DNA of 6,111 bases. It comes from Candidatus Heimdallarchaeota archaeon. Its GTDB lineage: Archaea > Asgardarchaeota > Heimdallarchaeia > Hodarchaeales > LC-3. How positions within the stretch are numbered: position 1 is the first letter of the stretch; the number at the start of each line of letters is the position of its first letter. The notes beneath the pieces are model-generated. The model did not search any database and was not told the origin of the DNA. It saw only the letters and a list, made by a program, of their open reading frames with translations. Position numbers and translations under genes: made by a program. The stretch is taken from assembly GCA_027364495.1 (NCBI GenBank), contig DAHXPE010000171.1:1-6111 (forward strand), read 5' to 3'. Positions 1 through 5,779 of this stretch are shown piece by piece.

Positions 1-1032
1 AGAAGATTTTTATCTTATTTACTTCCTCCAAGGAAAAAAGGATCCATTCCTTTTGTAAAAATCGCACAGACAACTAATATTCCTGAGGATCTGCTAATAT
101 CATACTTTGATTCAACCTTGGATCCCGAAATTCTTAATAATTTTGGTCTAATCTTAAAAAAAGAAGAGAGCTCTGTTAAAGGTACACAAATAGTAAATTA
201 TACGCTTGTCATAGATAAATTATCAAATACAAGGGTTCTTTCCTATTATTTAATGGAAATTAATAGATTTTTTGATCAATATGTGAATATTTTACCTAGT
301 AAAAGTAAAAGTGCTAGTGCAAGTGGTTTTATTCAATATCAAAGTACCAGTAATTATTTAGGTCAAATTTGGGGTAGTTATGTATTTGGTAGTGTATTGG
401 GTGAATCTGATACATTATTTAACTTGAATAACGAGATAATTACTGAAATCAAAGAATTAATTGAATCAAGAAACCTTCTTTTTGAAATAAAAGCTGAAAT
501 TGAGAAATACTCTTCTGAAAGCGAAAAAGCTGACCAATTAATTATTGATTCAGCAACAACCCAATATCAAAAACTTACATCTATATTGAACGAAAAAATT
601 CTACAATTAAATGAAAAAATAGCTCGATTTACAGCTTCTATAATACAGAGCTATTTTATTATGCTAAAAACCATAACAATTCCAACCAGGGTATCAACAA
701 CCAAAAAAAGTCAACAATTACATTCAGTTATTGAATTTACTTTTGAAGTAAATTCTAAAATAGTTGCCCTACATGATGATCCTAAAGATTGGATTACTTT
801 AGTATTTTTTAGTCATATTTTATCTCAAGGAAATGTTACTGTTTTTAAAGACTCTTTAGGAAAAGAATTATCTGAGTATTACGAAAGTATTTTCAAAGTT
901 TGGGATGGCATACAACTCTTAACATTTGAATCAGAGGAGTGGACCATAACGAATCAATTACAACAATTATATATTAAACCTACTCGTAGAAGAGATATGT
1001 TACTAAAATTCTTGAATTTAAAAAGTCAATGA
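1..1032 (+). CDS. Winged-helix/helical protein of unknown function, 5' partial
   Basis: The reading frame is open from the first base of the window to TGA at 1030-1032, so the true start lies upstream; the TTG at 118 is only an internal Leu codon. 343 residues are visible. Residues about 12-65 (RKKGSIPFVKIAQ..NIPEDLL, then a hydrophobic strand and a charged turn) have the pattern of a winged-helix domain. A Ser-rich stretch (SKSKSASASG) follows near residue 100. Residues about 144-217 are a long amphipathic helical, possibly coiled-coil, segment rich in Glu, Lys and Ile. The C-terminal part is mostly helical and ends in a basic TRRR patch before LLKFLNLKSQ. No catalytic motif, signal peptide or membrane helix is visible. 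I do not recognise the family. The G-x-[VI]-x3-[KE]-[LI]...[LI]P pattern loosely recalls winged-helix repeats of UFM1-ligase UFL1, but such patterns are generic. It converges on phnN with only 6 bp between stops. Confidence 0.8.
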   Translation, partial: RRFLSYLLPPRKKGSIPFVKIAQTTNIPEDLLISYFDSTLDPEILNNFGLILKKEESSVKGTQIVNYTLVIDKLSNTRVLSYYLMEINRFFDQYVNILPSKSKSASASGFIQYQSTSNYLGQIWGSYVFGSVLGESDTLFNLNNEIITEIKELIESRNLLFEIKAEIEKYSSESEKADQLIIDSATTQYQKLTSILNEKILQLNEKIARFTASIIQSYFIMLKTITIPTRVSTTKKSQQLHSVIEFTFEVNSKIVALHDDPKDWITLVFFSHILSQGNVTVFKDSLGKELSEYYESIFKVWDGIQLLTFESEEWTITNQLQQLYIKPTRRRDMLLKFLNLKSQ

Positions 1033-1038
1033 CATGAT

Positions 1039-1641
1039 TTAAAACTGACAAGCCTTGATAAACTCTATTAAAACTATTAAAATACTATTTATCGTAGTTG
1101 AATTATTTTTAACTATTAAATCAGGAATAACTGGTAAAGGAACATTTTCTTTTAATCTATGCAAACGTGCATCAAGCATTTTACCTTGATCACGTCTTCG
1201 TTGAGTGATACGCTGTTTAGCTAATTCTGTGGCTACATCAACAAAAACAACCTTACATTTTGGATACAAAGTCCTTGCTTTTTCCAATTCGTTTCTAGAT
1301 AAATTGACTAAAACGGTTCCTTTCTCCAAAAAAGGATCTATTTCTTCCCACGGAACACCATAACAATTGTCATAGATTTCCCAGCTCAGAGCAAAGAAAT
1401 TATCTTTATCAGCCGTATGAAAATCTTCCTTTGTTATTGAATGAAATTGCTCAGTTTCGTCGTTTTTTCTGGTAATCCAGCGTTGAGCAATATGACACTC
1501 CAAATCTTCAGCTAATAATTGGTCTCTCGATTTGACCATTAAAGTGTCTTTTCCAGATCCAGATGCACCAATAAATACCACTAACCTCGAAGAATGAAGA
1601 TTAGGAGATCTAGACTTTTTATTAGAAAAAAAATTGGACAC
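1039..1641 (-). CDS. phnN: PhnN-like ribose 1,5-bisphosphate phosphokinase
   Basis: Guanylate-kinase-fold P-loop kinase of the PhnN family, which phosphorylates ribose 1,5-bisphosphate with ATP to give PRPP. Visible family features, numbered from the TTG at 1644: Walker A GASGSGKD at 26-33, with the Lys-Asp pair seen in PhnN (E. coli GPSGSGKDSL); RWITRK at 55-60, matching E. coli RYITRD; FFALSWEIYDNCYGVP at 83-98, matching the LALSW...YYGV segment; VNLSR at 113-117; and an Arg-rich lid at about 145-160 (QRITQRRRDQGK..DAR). Length of about 200 aa fits the family (about 185) with a short extra N-terminus. No ATG is available before the P-loop; the choice is TTG at 1644 or the adjacent GTG at 1641, and I take GTG as the commoner start. 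No phn C-P lyase genes are nearby. In archaea, ribose 1,5-bisphosphate arises from AMP phosphorylase, so a nucleotide-salvage role is a reasonable inference. A generic guanylate kinase is less likely because of the PhnN-specific segments. Confidence 0.82.
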   Translation of the reverse strand: MSNFFSNKKSRSPNLHSSRLVVFIGASGSGKDTLMVKSRDQLLAEDLECHIAQRWITRKNDETEQFHSITKEDFHTADKDNFFALSWEIYDNCYGVPWEEIDPFLEKGTVLVNLSRNELEKARTLYPKCKVVFVDVATELAKQRITQRRRDQGKMLDARLHRLKENVPLPVIPDLIVKNNSTTINSILIVLIEFIKACQF

Positions 1642-1680
1642 CAAAATAAAAATTCGCTCTGATTACTAAAAAAAAATGAA

Positions 1681-1690
1681 GATATTAATA
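1681..1690 (-). promoter_or_regulatory. Candidate TATA box for phnN
   Basis: On the minus strand this reads tattaatatc. It is centred about 43 bp upstream of the start codons at 1641/1644, which would place an archaeal transcription start about 25 bp downstream, near 1660, and give a short leader. The surrounding region is so AT-rich that chance TATA-like strings are expected, and no clear purine-rich BRE sits beside it. Confidence 0.25.
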
Positions 1691-1749
1691 ATTCAGCAAT
1701 TACAATCATTCATAATTTTAAAAAAAATTTTTTAGCTTAATATTATACG

Positions 1750-1765
1750 TAAAAAATATTTTTTA
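1750..1765. repeat. Perfect 16-bp AT palindrome
   Basis: The stretch taaaaaatatttttta reads the same on both strands. It lies in the divergent spacer, well upstream of both start codons. It could be an operator, a curved-DNA or chromatin-positioning element, or simply a by-product of extreme AT composition; nothing in the sequence chooses between these. Confidence 0.6.
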
Positions 1766-1928
1766 AATCAAAAAAAAAACAAAAATTAGACGATTTATTG
1801 TCAAAAATAAGCTAAAGATTGATTTTCATTTAATCCAAAATTTAATTAACGGAAAATCATAATAATATAAAGTAGATAAAAAATTCATTAAAATAATCAA
1901 ATTATGATTTTTGACGTTTCTTAATTCA

Positions 1929-1943
1929 AAAACGTGTATAATT
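1929..1943 (+). promoter_or_regulatory. Candidate BRE/TATA element for the srp19 cluster
   Basis: An A-rich BRE-like string (aaaacg) is followed by tataatt centred near 1940, about 50 bp before the srp19 ATG. Archaeal spacing predicts transcription starting near 1965 and a leader of about 25 nt. A second TATA-like string, gataatat at 1963-1970, would instead start transcription almost at the ATG and give a leaderless mRNA. The AT-rich context prevents a firm choice. Confidence 0.3.
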
Positions 1944-1990
1944 ATTTTGAACAGTATTTTTAGATAATATAACATGATGGCATCCTTTTT

Positions 1991-2431
1991 ATGCGTGCTG
2001 ATAACAGAATTAGAATTTACCCCGAATACTTTGATGCTACCTTGACTCGTGCTCAAGGACGAAGAGTATCAAAAAAATTAGCCCTTGAAAATCCAACACT
2101 TCTAGAATTAAAGTTAAGTGCTCAAAAACTCAAATATACAGTCGAGATTGATGAAAATAGAGCTTATCCTAGACATTGGGAACAAGCCAATGGTCTTCTT
2201 TATCTTTCAACATCGGAGACTCTTCAAGAGCTGGCACCGAAAACTCAAATTCTACATAATCTATCAAAAACAGTAAAAGAGTTTGCAAGACCCAAAATTA
2301 AAGAATTAAAAGAAGAAAAGCGTGCAAAAGAACTTCAGGCTAGTAAAAAAGGAAAAACACAAGGAAATCCTTCACCGTCTCGTAACATAGATAAAAAACA
2401 AGCCGGTAAGCCACTAAGAAGAAGAAGATAA
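1991..2431 (+). CDS. srp19: Signal recognition particle 19 kDa subunit (SRP19)
   Basis: SRP19 binds the tips of SRP RNA helices 6 and 8 and orders the RNA so that SRP54 can bind, in co-translational targeting to the membrane. The core is residues about 6-95: RIYPEYFDATLTRAQGRRV near the N-terminus, then the family signature LALENPTLLEL (30-40) and YPRHWEQANGLLYL (59-72), matching the Y-x-R-x-W...G motif of archaeal and human SRP19. The remaining roughly 50 residues (about 97-146) are a Lys/Arg-rich tail (KELKEEKRAKE, SKKGK, ending in PLRRRR), longer than the usual roughly 90-100 aa archaeal protein and similar in character to the lysine-rich tail of human SRP19. ATG at 1991 directly precedes the conserved core; no convincing Shine-Dalgarno is seen. 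It is the first gene of the plus-strand cluster, and the next start is 48 bp after its stop. Confidence 0.93.
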   Translation: MRADNRIRIYPEYFDATLTRAQGRRVSKKLALENPTLLELKLSAQKLKYTVEIDENRAYPRHWEQANGLLYLSTSETLQELAPKTQILHNLSKTVKEFARPKIKELKEEKRAKELQASKKGKTQGNPSPSRNIDKKQAGKPLRRRR

Positions 2432-2479
2432 TAAAATAAGACGTCGGTAAAAATTTTGGTAACAAAAGATGAGATAATT

Positions 2480-2671
2480 ATGGTCGAAAAAACCAAAGTT
2501 GAAGATGAAGAAGATATTCTTTTAGATGTAGTTTGTTTTACATGCCCCTACTTGTTTCGTTGTGGTCCGCGTGCTGAGCATAATCCAATAGATTGCGCGT
2601 GGTTACGAGACTGGATTGCAGAAAAAGTGGAGATTTACGAAAAGGAATATGAATATGAAGACGAGGAATAA
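2480..2671 (+). CDS. Stand-alone RPC39/TFE-beta-type Fe-S domain protein
   Basis: A 63-aa acidic protein with four cysteines (C19, C22, C28, C39) spaced C-x2-C-P-x4-C-x10-C, followed by W45. This spacing, the Pro after the second Cys, the Pro three residues before the fourth Cys and the Trp six residues after it all match the C-terminal Fe-S domain of human RNA polymerase III subunit RPC39 and of archaeal TFE-beta, which with TFE-alpha helps open promoter DNA at RNA polymerase. From this I infer a cluster-binding transcription factor. The winged-helix domain that normally precedes it is absent, and the C-terminus is an acidic EKEYEYEDEE tail. ATG at 2480 is preferred; an in-frame TTG at 2456 would add eight residues with no conserved content. 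It lies 29 bp before rlmE and is probably co-transcribed. Another small Cys4 protein cannot be excluded. Confidence 0.78.
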   Translation: MVEKTKVEDEEDILLDVVCFTCPYLFRCGPRAEHNPIDCAWLRDWIAEKVEIYEKEYEYEDEE

Positions 2672-2700
2672 ATTTTCGTTTGATTGTAGAGTTTTATTGA

Positions 2701-3327
2701 ATGCCTGATCCACGTAAAAGAAAACCCGATTATTATTATTATAAAGCTAAAGAGGAGGGTTATAAATCCCGTGCATCCTTTAAGATTAAACAGATGCATG
2801 AAAAATTTCACCTTTTTAAAAGAGGTCAATTAATTATTGATCTTTGTGGTGCACCTGGCGGTTGGTCGCAGGTAGCAAAGGAGTATATTGGTTCTAATGG
2901 AAGAATCATAATTCTTGACTTACAAAAAGTTCATATTGATGGTATTGAAAGTTATGAATGTGATATAACTGCTGAAACAACTCTACCATTTATTTTAAAG
3001 GAGATAACACCTAATACAACAGTAGATATGGTTCTTGCGGATTGTGCTCCTAAAGTAAGTGGCGCTTGGGCTACAGATCAAGCACGCCAAATGTTTCTTG
3101 CAGAGAATGCTTTAATATTGGCTATAAAGTTGGAATCTGATATTTTCGTAACAAAAGTCTTTGAGGGAAGAGATTTCAATGAATTTAGAGAAACTGCTAA
3201 AAAATCTTATGAAAGTGTCCGAGTGTATAAACCTGAAGCCAGTCGAAAAGAATCAGCTGAAACTTATGTCATAATTAATGGTTTTAAAGGAACGGATGCA
3301 CTTCTTGAACTTGAAGACAGGGAATGA
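2701..3327 (+). CDS. rlmE: RlmE/FtsJ-family RNA 2'-O-ribose methyltransferase
   Basis: SAM-dependent methyltransferase that puts a methyl group on a ribose 2'-OH, in 23S rRNA for bacterial RlmE or in the tRNA anticodon loop for eukaryotic Trm7. The catalytic K-D-K-E tetrad is intact: K28 (SRASFK), D114 (VLADCAP), K152 (FVTKVFEG) and E187 (KESAETYV); the spacings agree with K38/D124/K164/E199 of E. coli RrmJ. The SAM-binding motif is DLCGAPGGWSQ (47-57). The N-terminal YYYYKAKEEGYKSRASFK is closer to the KAKEEGWRARSAFK form of archaeal/eukaryotic Trm7 than to bacterial RlmE, so tRNA could be the substrate. At 208 aa it is full length, with no extra RNA-binding domain. ATG 2701 places K28 at the expected distance from the N-terminus. 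It follows the Fe-S protein by 29 bp, and its 3' end overlaps trm1 by 32 bp, which suggests translational coupling. Confidence 0.92.
   Translation: MPDPRKRKPDYYYYKAKEEGYKSRASFKIKQMHEKFHLFKRGQLIIDLCGAPGGWSQVAKEYIGSNGRIIILDLQKVHIDGIESYECDITAETTLPFILKEITPNTTVDMVLADCAPKVSGAWATDQARQMFLAENALILAIKLESDIFVTKVFEGRDFNEFRETAKKSYESVRVYKPEASRKESAETYVIINGFKGTDALLELEDRE
3286..3291 (+). promoter_or_regulatory. Possible ribosome binding site for trm1
   Basis: The string aaagga lies inside the end of rlmE, 4 nt before the ATG at 3296. It resembles a weak Shine-Dalgarno and favours that ATG over the in-frame ATG at 3278, which has no such motif upstream. The spacing is short, so this is only supporting evidence. 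Confidence 0.3.
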
Positions 3328-4513
3328 AGCTGGCATTAGTTTTCTTCTACCCGAAGTAGAAGAATCTGCTCCCAAACAGCAGCATGTTCCTAGAAGATCT
3401 GATCCCGTTTTTTATAATGCTAAGCAAAGTCTCAACCGTGATCTTTCAGTATTGATTCTCCATGCTAGTAAAAGTCTACAATTATCAAAATTAGAAAATG
3501 TCGTGGAAACATTTGCTGGAACCGGTATACGTGCTCTTCGCTACGCAGTACAAGGACCAACAATTAAAAATTTATATATTAATGATATTGCCCCCAAGTC
3601 TATTAACCTTACAAAAGACAATTTGGAATTGCATAAAGATAAAATTTTAGCTAATCTCCATTATTATAGCATGGATGCAAAATTACTTTTTCTTGAATTA
3701 CGTAAGCAAGATATATTCCTCGATTTTATTGACATCGATCCTTATGGTACACCACAACCATATTTACGAAATGCACTTCTTACGTTAGAGCGTTCTGGTA
3801 TTTTAGCAGTCACTGCAACTGATATGCCAGTTATTACTGGTCTTTATCCAGAAAAAGCATATCGATTGTACCAAATTCCTAACTTCAAGGTTGTTAATAG
3901 ATCTTATTGTCATGAAATAGGATTAAGAATGCTTATTGCTTATGTTCAACGGGAAGCTTTTTTTTACAAGTTAGCGCTGGTTCCATTATTAAGCTTTTAC
4001 TGTGATCATTATGTGCGAATCTTTATGCATGACAAAGAAAATATGTCAGTAGATAAAGTAATTCAAAGCCATGGATATATATCTGATTGCACACATTGTG
4101 GTAAAAGAGATTATTATTTTTGGAATGAGTCATATAAACACAAGAGCGTCTGTAGTAATTGCTCAAAAAGTGTTCATCCCATAGGTCCGCTTTACTTAGG
4201 TCCTTTACATGACAATTCAATTGTTGAAAAATTACAACAATATATTATTGAATTTCCTAAAAATCTGGTAGACCGTCGATCAAGACTGGAACGAATGATT
4301 CCGTTATTTAAAGAGGACCTAAAAGTAAATGTACCATGGTATTATGAACTTGGTGAAATTGGAAAAAGAATGAAATATTCTATTCCTTCTCCAAACGTTT
4401 TAATAGAAAAACTAACCTCCAAGCAGTATGTGGCGAGTCAAACACATTTTGATGGTCAAGCTATTCGTACTGATTTCCCACTTGAAATAAACGGTAAATC
4501 TTTATTAATATAA
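3296..4513 (+). CDS. trm1: tRNA (guanine26-N2)-dimethyltransferase Trm1
   Basis: Trm1 uses SAM to make N2,N2-dimethylguanosine at position 26 of tRNA. Numbering from the longer in-frame ATG at 3278 (subtract 6 for 3296): SDPVFYNAKQSLNRD (41-55) is the family's N-terminal signature; ETFAGTGIRALRYA (77-90) is the SAM motif; FIDIDPYGTPQPYL (150-163) is the acidic motif IV, equivalent to the DLDPFGSP segment of Pyrococcus Trm1; VTATD (178-182) and SYCHEIGLRML (209-219) follow. A zinc-ribbon C-x2-C-x17-C-x2-C (C271, C274, C292, C295) sits before GPLYLGPL (303-310). The C-terminal domain with THFDGQAIRTDFP is present, so the protein is complete at 405 aa. Start 3296 is chosen because MHFLNLKTG aligns without gaps to the N-terminus of Pyrococcus Trm1 (MELIEVREG); 3278 would lengthen the overlap with rlmE to 50 bp. 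It is the last gene of the cluster, 12 bp from the convergent GPN gene. Confidence 0.94.
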   Translation: MHFLNLKTGNEAGISFLLPEVEESAPKQQHVPRRSDPVFYNAKQSLNRDLSVLILHASKSLQLSKLENVVETFAGTGIRALRYAVQGPTIKNLYINDIAPKSINLTKDNLELHKDKILANLHYYSMDAKLLFLELRKQDIFLDFIDIDPYGTPQPYLRNALLTLERSGILAVTATDMPVITGLYPEKAYRLYQIPNFKVVNRSYCHEIGLRMLIAYVQREAFFYKLALVPLLSFYCDHYVRIFMHDKENMSVDKVIQSHGYISDCTHCGKRDYYFWNESYKHKSVCSNCSKSVHPIGPLYLGPLHDNSIVEKLQQYIIEFPKNLVDRRSRLERMIPLFKEDLKVNVPWYYELGEIGKRMKYSIPSPNVLIEKLTSKQYVASQTHFDGQAIRTDFPLEINGKSLLI

Positions 4514-4525
4514 TTTATCTACTTT

Positions 4526-5293
4526 TTATATCGTCCAATCTTCTCCTTTTGTCCAAACTCGACTCAAAAAAGCCGCTATATCTTCAATCCCAGTTTCATC
4601 AAAAGATGAATAGGGTACTAATGGTGAATGAGCTTGTAATTCTTGTAAAATAGGTAGAATTTGCATGCTTAATTCCTGTAAATTTTGACTGTCCATTTCA
4701 CTCATATCAGCTCTTACCATATCAATATCTTCAGACCAACGTTCAATTCGTTCAAGATCGCCTTTTTCAAGAAGGTCAACTTTACTCAATGCATAAATCA
4801 TTGGTAATTGTAATCTGAATTGGACACTCGCTGCTAATAAATTCAATGAAACCCATGAACTTGCTTTTTTCACAATATTTCCATCGAATAAAAAGATAGC
4901 TCCTGTCGAGTCTTGATCAAACATTGAAGTGATGATTGGCCCAGCAGATCGATAGACAAAAATTTCTAATTGACCAGGTGTGTCTATAAGGACTGAATCA
5001 GCCTCAAAATCGTCGATATCATCTTTAATATCCTGAAAAGAAGAAGCAATAATATCATTAGCATGAACCATGGCTCCGTTCGGTCCTAGTTCGTACATAT
5101 CCACTACTTCTTGCATATCAATGTACTCTCGTACATCGATTTCACATGTATAAGGTAATTTTTGAACAGCTGGATCTAAATTGACATTTATCACATTTAA
5201 ATCTGGTGATTGTGACTGTAAATACCTTCTCAACACAGCTGCTAAGACTGTTTTACCACTACCAGCGGTTCCCAAGAGAAAAACACTACCCAT
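4526..5293 (-). CDS. GPN-loop GTPase
   Basis: Complete 255-aa GTPase of the GPN family (eukaryotic Gpn1-3; single homodimeric form in archaea such as Pyrococcus). Motifs in order: P-loop GTAGSGKT (8-15), NLDPA (38-42), the diagnostic Gly-Pro-Asn insertion in ELGPNGAM (68-75), G3 DTPGQLE (104-110), G4 SKVD (170-173) and a probable G5 near YSSFDETG (228-235). The GPN loop inserts into the partner's active site and contributes to GTP hydrolysis across the dimer. Eukaryotic members help assemble and import RNA polymerase II; the archaeal role is inferred to be RNA polymerase or other complex assembly in the cytoplasm. The ATG at 5293 lies seven residues before the P-loop, as expected for the family. 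It is convergent with trm1, and a TATA-like element lies upstream. The acidic region DIKDDIDDFEAD (88-99) just before the G3 strand is intact. No key residue is missing. Confidence 0.95.
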   Translation of the reverse strand: MGSVFLLGTAGSGKTVLAAVLRRYLQSQSPDLNVINVNLDPAVQKLPYTCEIDVREYIDMQEVVDMYELGPNGAMVHANDIIASSFQDIKDDIDDFEADSVLIDTPGQLEIFVYRSAGPIITSMFDQDSTGAIFLFDGNIVKKASSWVSLNLLAASVQFRLQLPMIYALSKVDLLEKGDLERIERWSEDIDMVRADMSEMDSQNLQELSMQILPILQELQAHSPLVPYSSFDETGIEDIAAFLSRVWTKGEDWTI

Positions 5294-5324
5294 ATTATAA
5301 CCTGCGCCTAGTTTAATTCCATTT

Positions 5325-5336
5325 TAATAATAAATA
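5325..5336 (-). promoter_or_regulatory. Candidate TATA box for the GPN GTPase gene
   Basis: On the minus strand this reads tatttattatta, centred about 37 bp upstream of the ATG at 5293. Archaeal spacing predicts a transcript start near 5304 and a leader of about 10 nt. The 102-bp gap to the GNAT stop codon also supports a separate promoter for this gene. Confidence 0.35.
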
Positions 5337-5395
5337 GAGACATCTTAAAAGAAATGATTGCTCAACCTAATGTTTAGTACCTTGTTTGGGTCATA

Positions 5396-5692
5396 TTAAA
5401 TCAATTTTTTTTCTTCAGGCAAAAAGTAACATCTGGTAGATAACTCAAATCCAATCTTAGGGTAATATTCATGAGCTTTAGGGGCTGCTAGCAATAAAAA
5501 AGTCCCCCTATTGCCACTTTTAATTCTGGTTTCATCTAATAACTTTTTGCCAATACCCGTCCTCTGGTAGTCCTGATGTACTGCTAAATCTGAAACATAG
5601 GTGCAGTAAGCGAAATCAGATATCGCTCGAGAAATTCCAACAAGTTTATCTCCGTCCCAAGCTGTGATTAAAATATCAGCCTTCTCTAGCAT
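5396..5692 (-). CDS. GNAT-family N-acetyltransferase, probably N-terminally truncated
   Basis: 98 residues from the ATG at 5692, covering most of a GNAT fold, which transfers acetyl from acetyl-CoA to an amine. The acetyl-CoA motif A is clear: YVSDLAVHQDYQRTGIGKKL (32-51), with the pyrophosphate-binding Q-R-T-G-I-G loop. It is followed by the APKAHEYYPKIGF segment (70-82), whose Tyr often acts as general acid in the superfamily, and a C-terminal strand ending FLPEEKKLI. The first strand and helices, which help form the acceptor site, are missing from this start, but 29 further codons matching the family continue in frame upstream, up to a stop at 5780-5782. Family members are usually about 135-145 aa. 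The substrate cannot be told from sequence. By eye its base composition is somewhat richer in G and C than its neighbours, so a transferred gene is possible. Whether a functional protein is made is uncertain. Confidence 0.72.
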   Translation of the reverse strand: MLEKADILITAWDGDKLVGISRAISDFAYCTYVSDLAVHQDYQRTGIGKKLLDETRIKSGNRGTFLLLAAPKAHEYYPKIGFELSTRCYFLPEEKKLI

Positions 5693-5779
5693 TGTTGACA
5701 GTCTTTTTAAATCTTGAAGAGGTCTCCTCTCACCTAATGTAGAGTCAATTAGTATTTGAATAAATTGTTCTACTGTTAA
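5693..5779 (-). pseudogene. In-frame remnant of the GNAT N-terminus without a start codon
   Basis: Reading the minus strand upstream of the ATG at 5692, in the same frame, gives 29 sense codons: LTVEQFIQILIDSTLGERRP, then LQDLKRLST. The (V/I)EQFI...STLGERRP...D..RL pattern is what one expects for the first helices of this GNAT subfamily, so it was once coding. There is no ATG, GTG or TTG within it, and TAA at 5780-5782 closes the frame. Upstream of that stop the same frame reads KTELVQE (5783-5803), while an ATG at 5806-5808 lies one frame away (MIKRS, then stop). One nucleotide lost plus one nonsense change would explain this, as would sequencing error. Confidence 0.6.

Larger units (their letters stand above)
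1642..1990. other. AT-rich divergent intergenic spacer
   Basis: About 350 bp between the divergent phnN and srp19 genes. It is dominated by A and T runs, including an A8T6 run at 1720-1733 and a perfect 16-bp palindrome at 1750-1765 (T-A6-TA-T6-A). I see no tRNA-like cloverleaf and no ORF with protein-like composition; the 76-codon minus-strand frame at 1826-2056 is low-complexity and runs into srp19. It most likely carries the promoters of both flanking genes. Confidence 0.7.

Noticed and set aside
118..120. TTG as the start codon of the first gene
   Set aside because: The frame is open to base 1 and the preceding 39 codons form part of the winged-helix-like unit, so the gene is 5' partial.
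1911..1920. Ten-base string ttgacgtttc, also found at 5989-5998
   Set aside because: A single ten-base match between two AT-rich spacers, with no shared flanks or symmetry, is weak and probably coincidental.
1826..2056. 76-codon minus-strand reading frame
   Set aside because: Low-complexity Ile/Leu/Asn composition from AT-rich DNA, and its 5' part is antisense to the clear srp19 start.
2635..2829. 64-codon minus-strand reading frame with apparent hydrophobic stretches
   Set aside because: Antisense to the Fe-S protein and to the rlmE N-terminus; the hydrophobic residues mirror Tyr/Lys-rich rlmE codons.
4023..4220. 65-codon minus-strand reading frame
   Set aside because: Fully antisense to the zinc-ribbon region of trm1, with no family pattern.
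5294..5395. Possible tRNA or small RNA between the GPN and GNAT genes
   Set aside because: No cloverleaf arms or stable hairpin could be found on either strand; it reads as an ordinary promoter/3'-end spacer.
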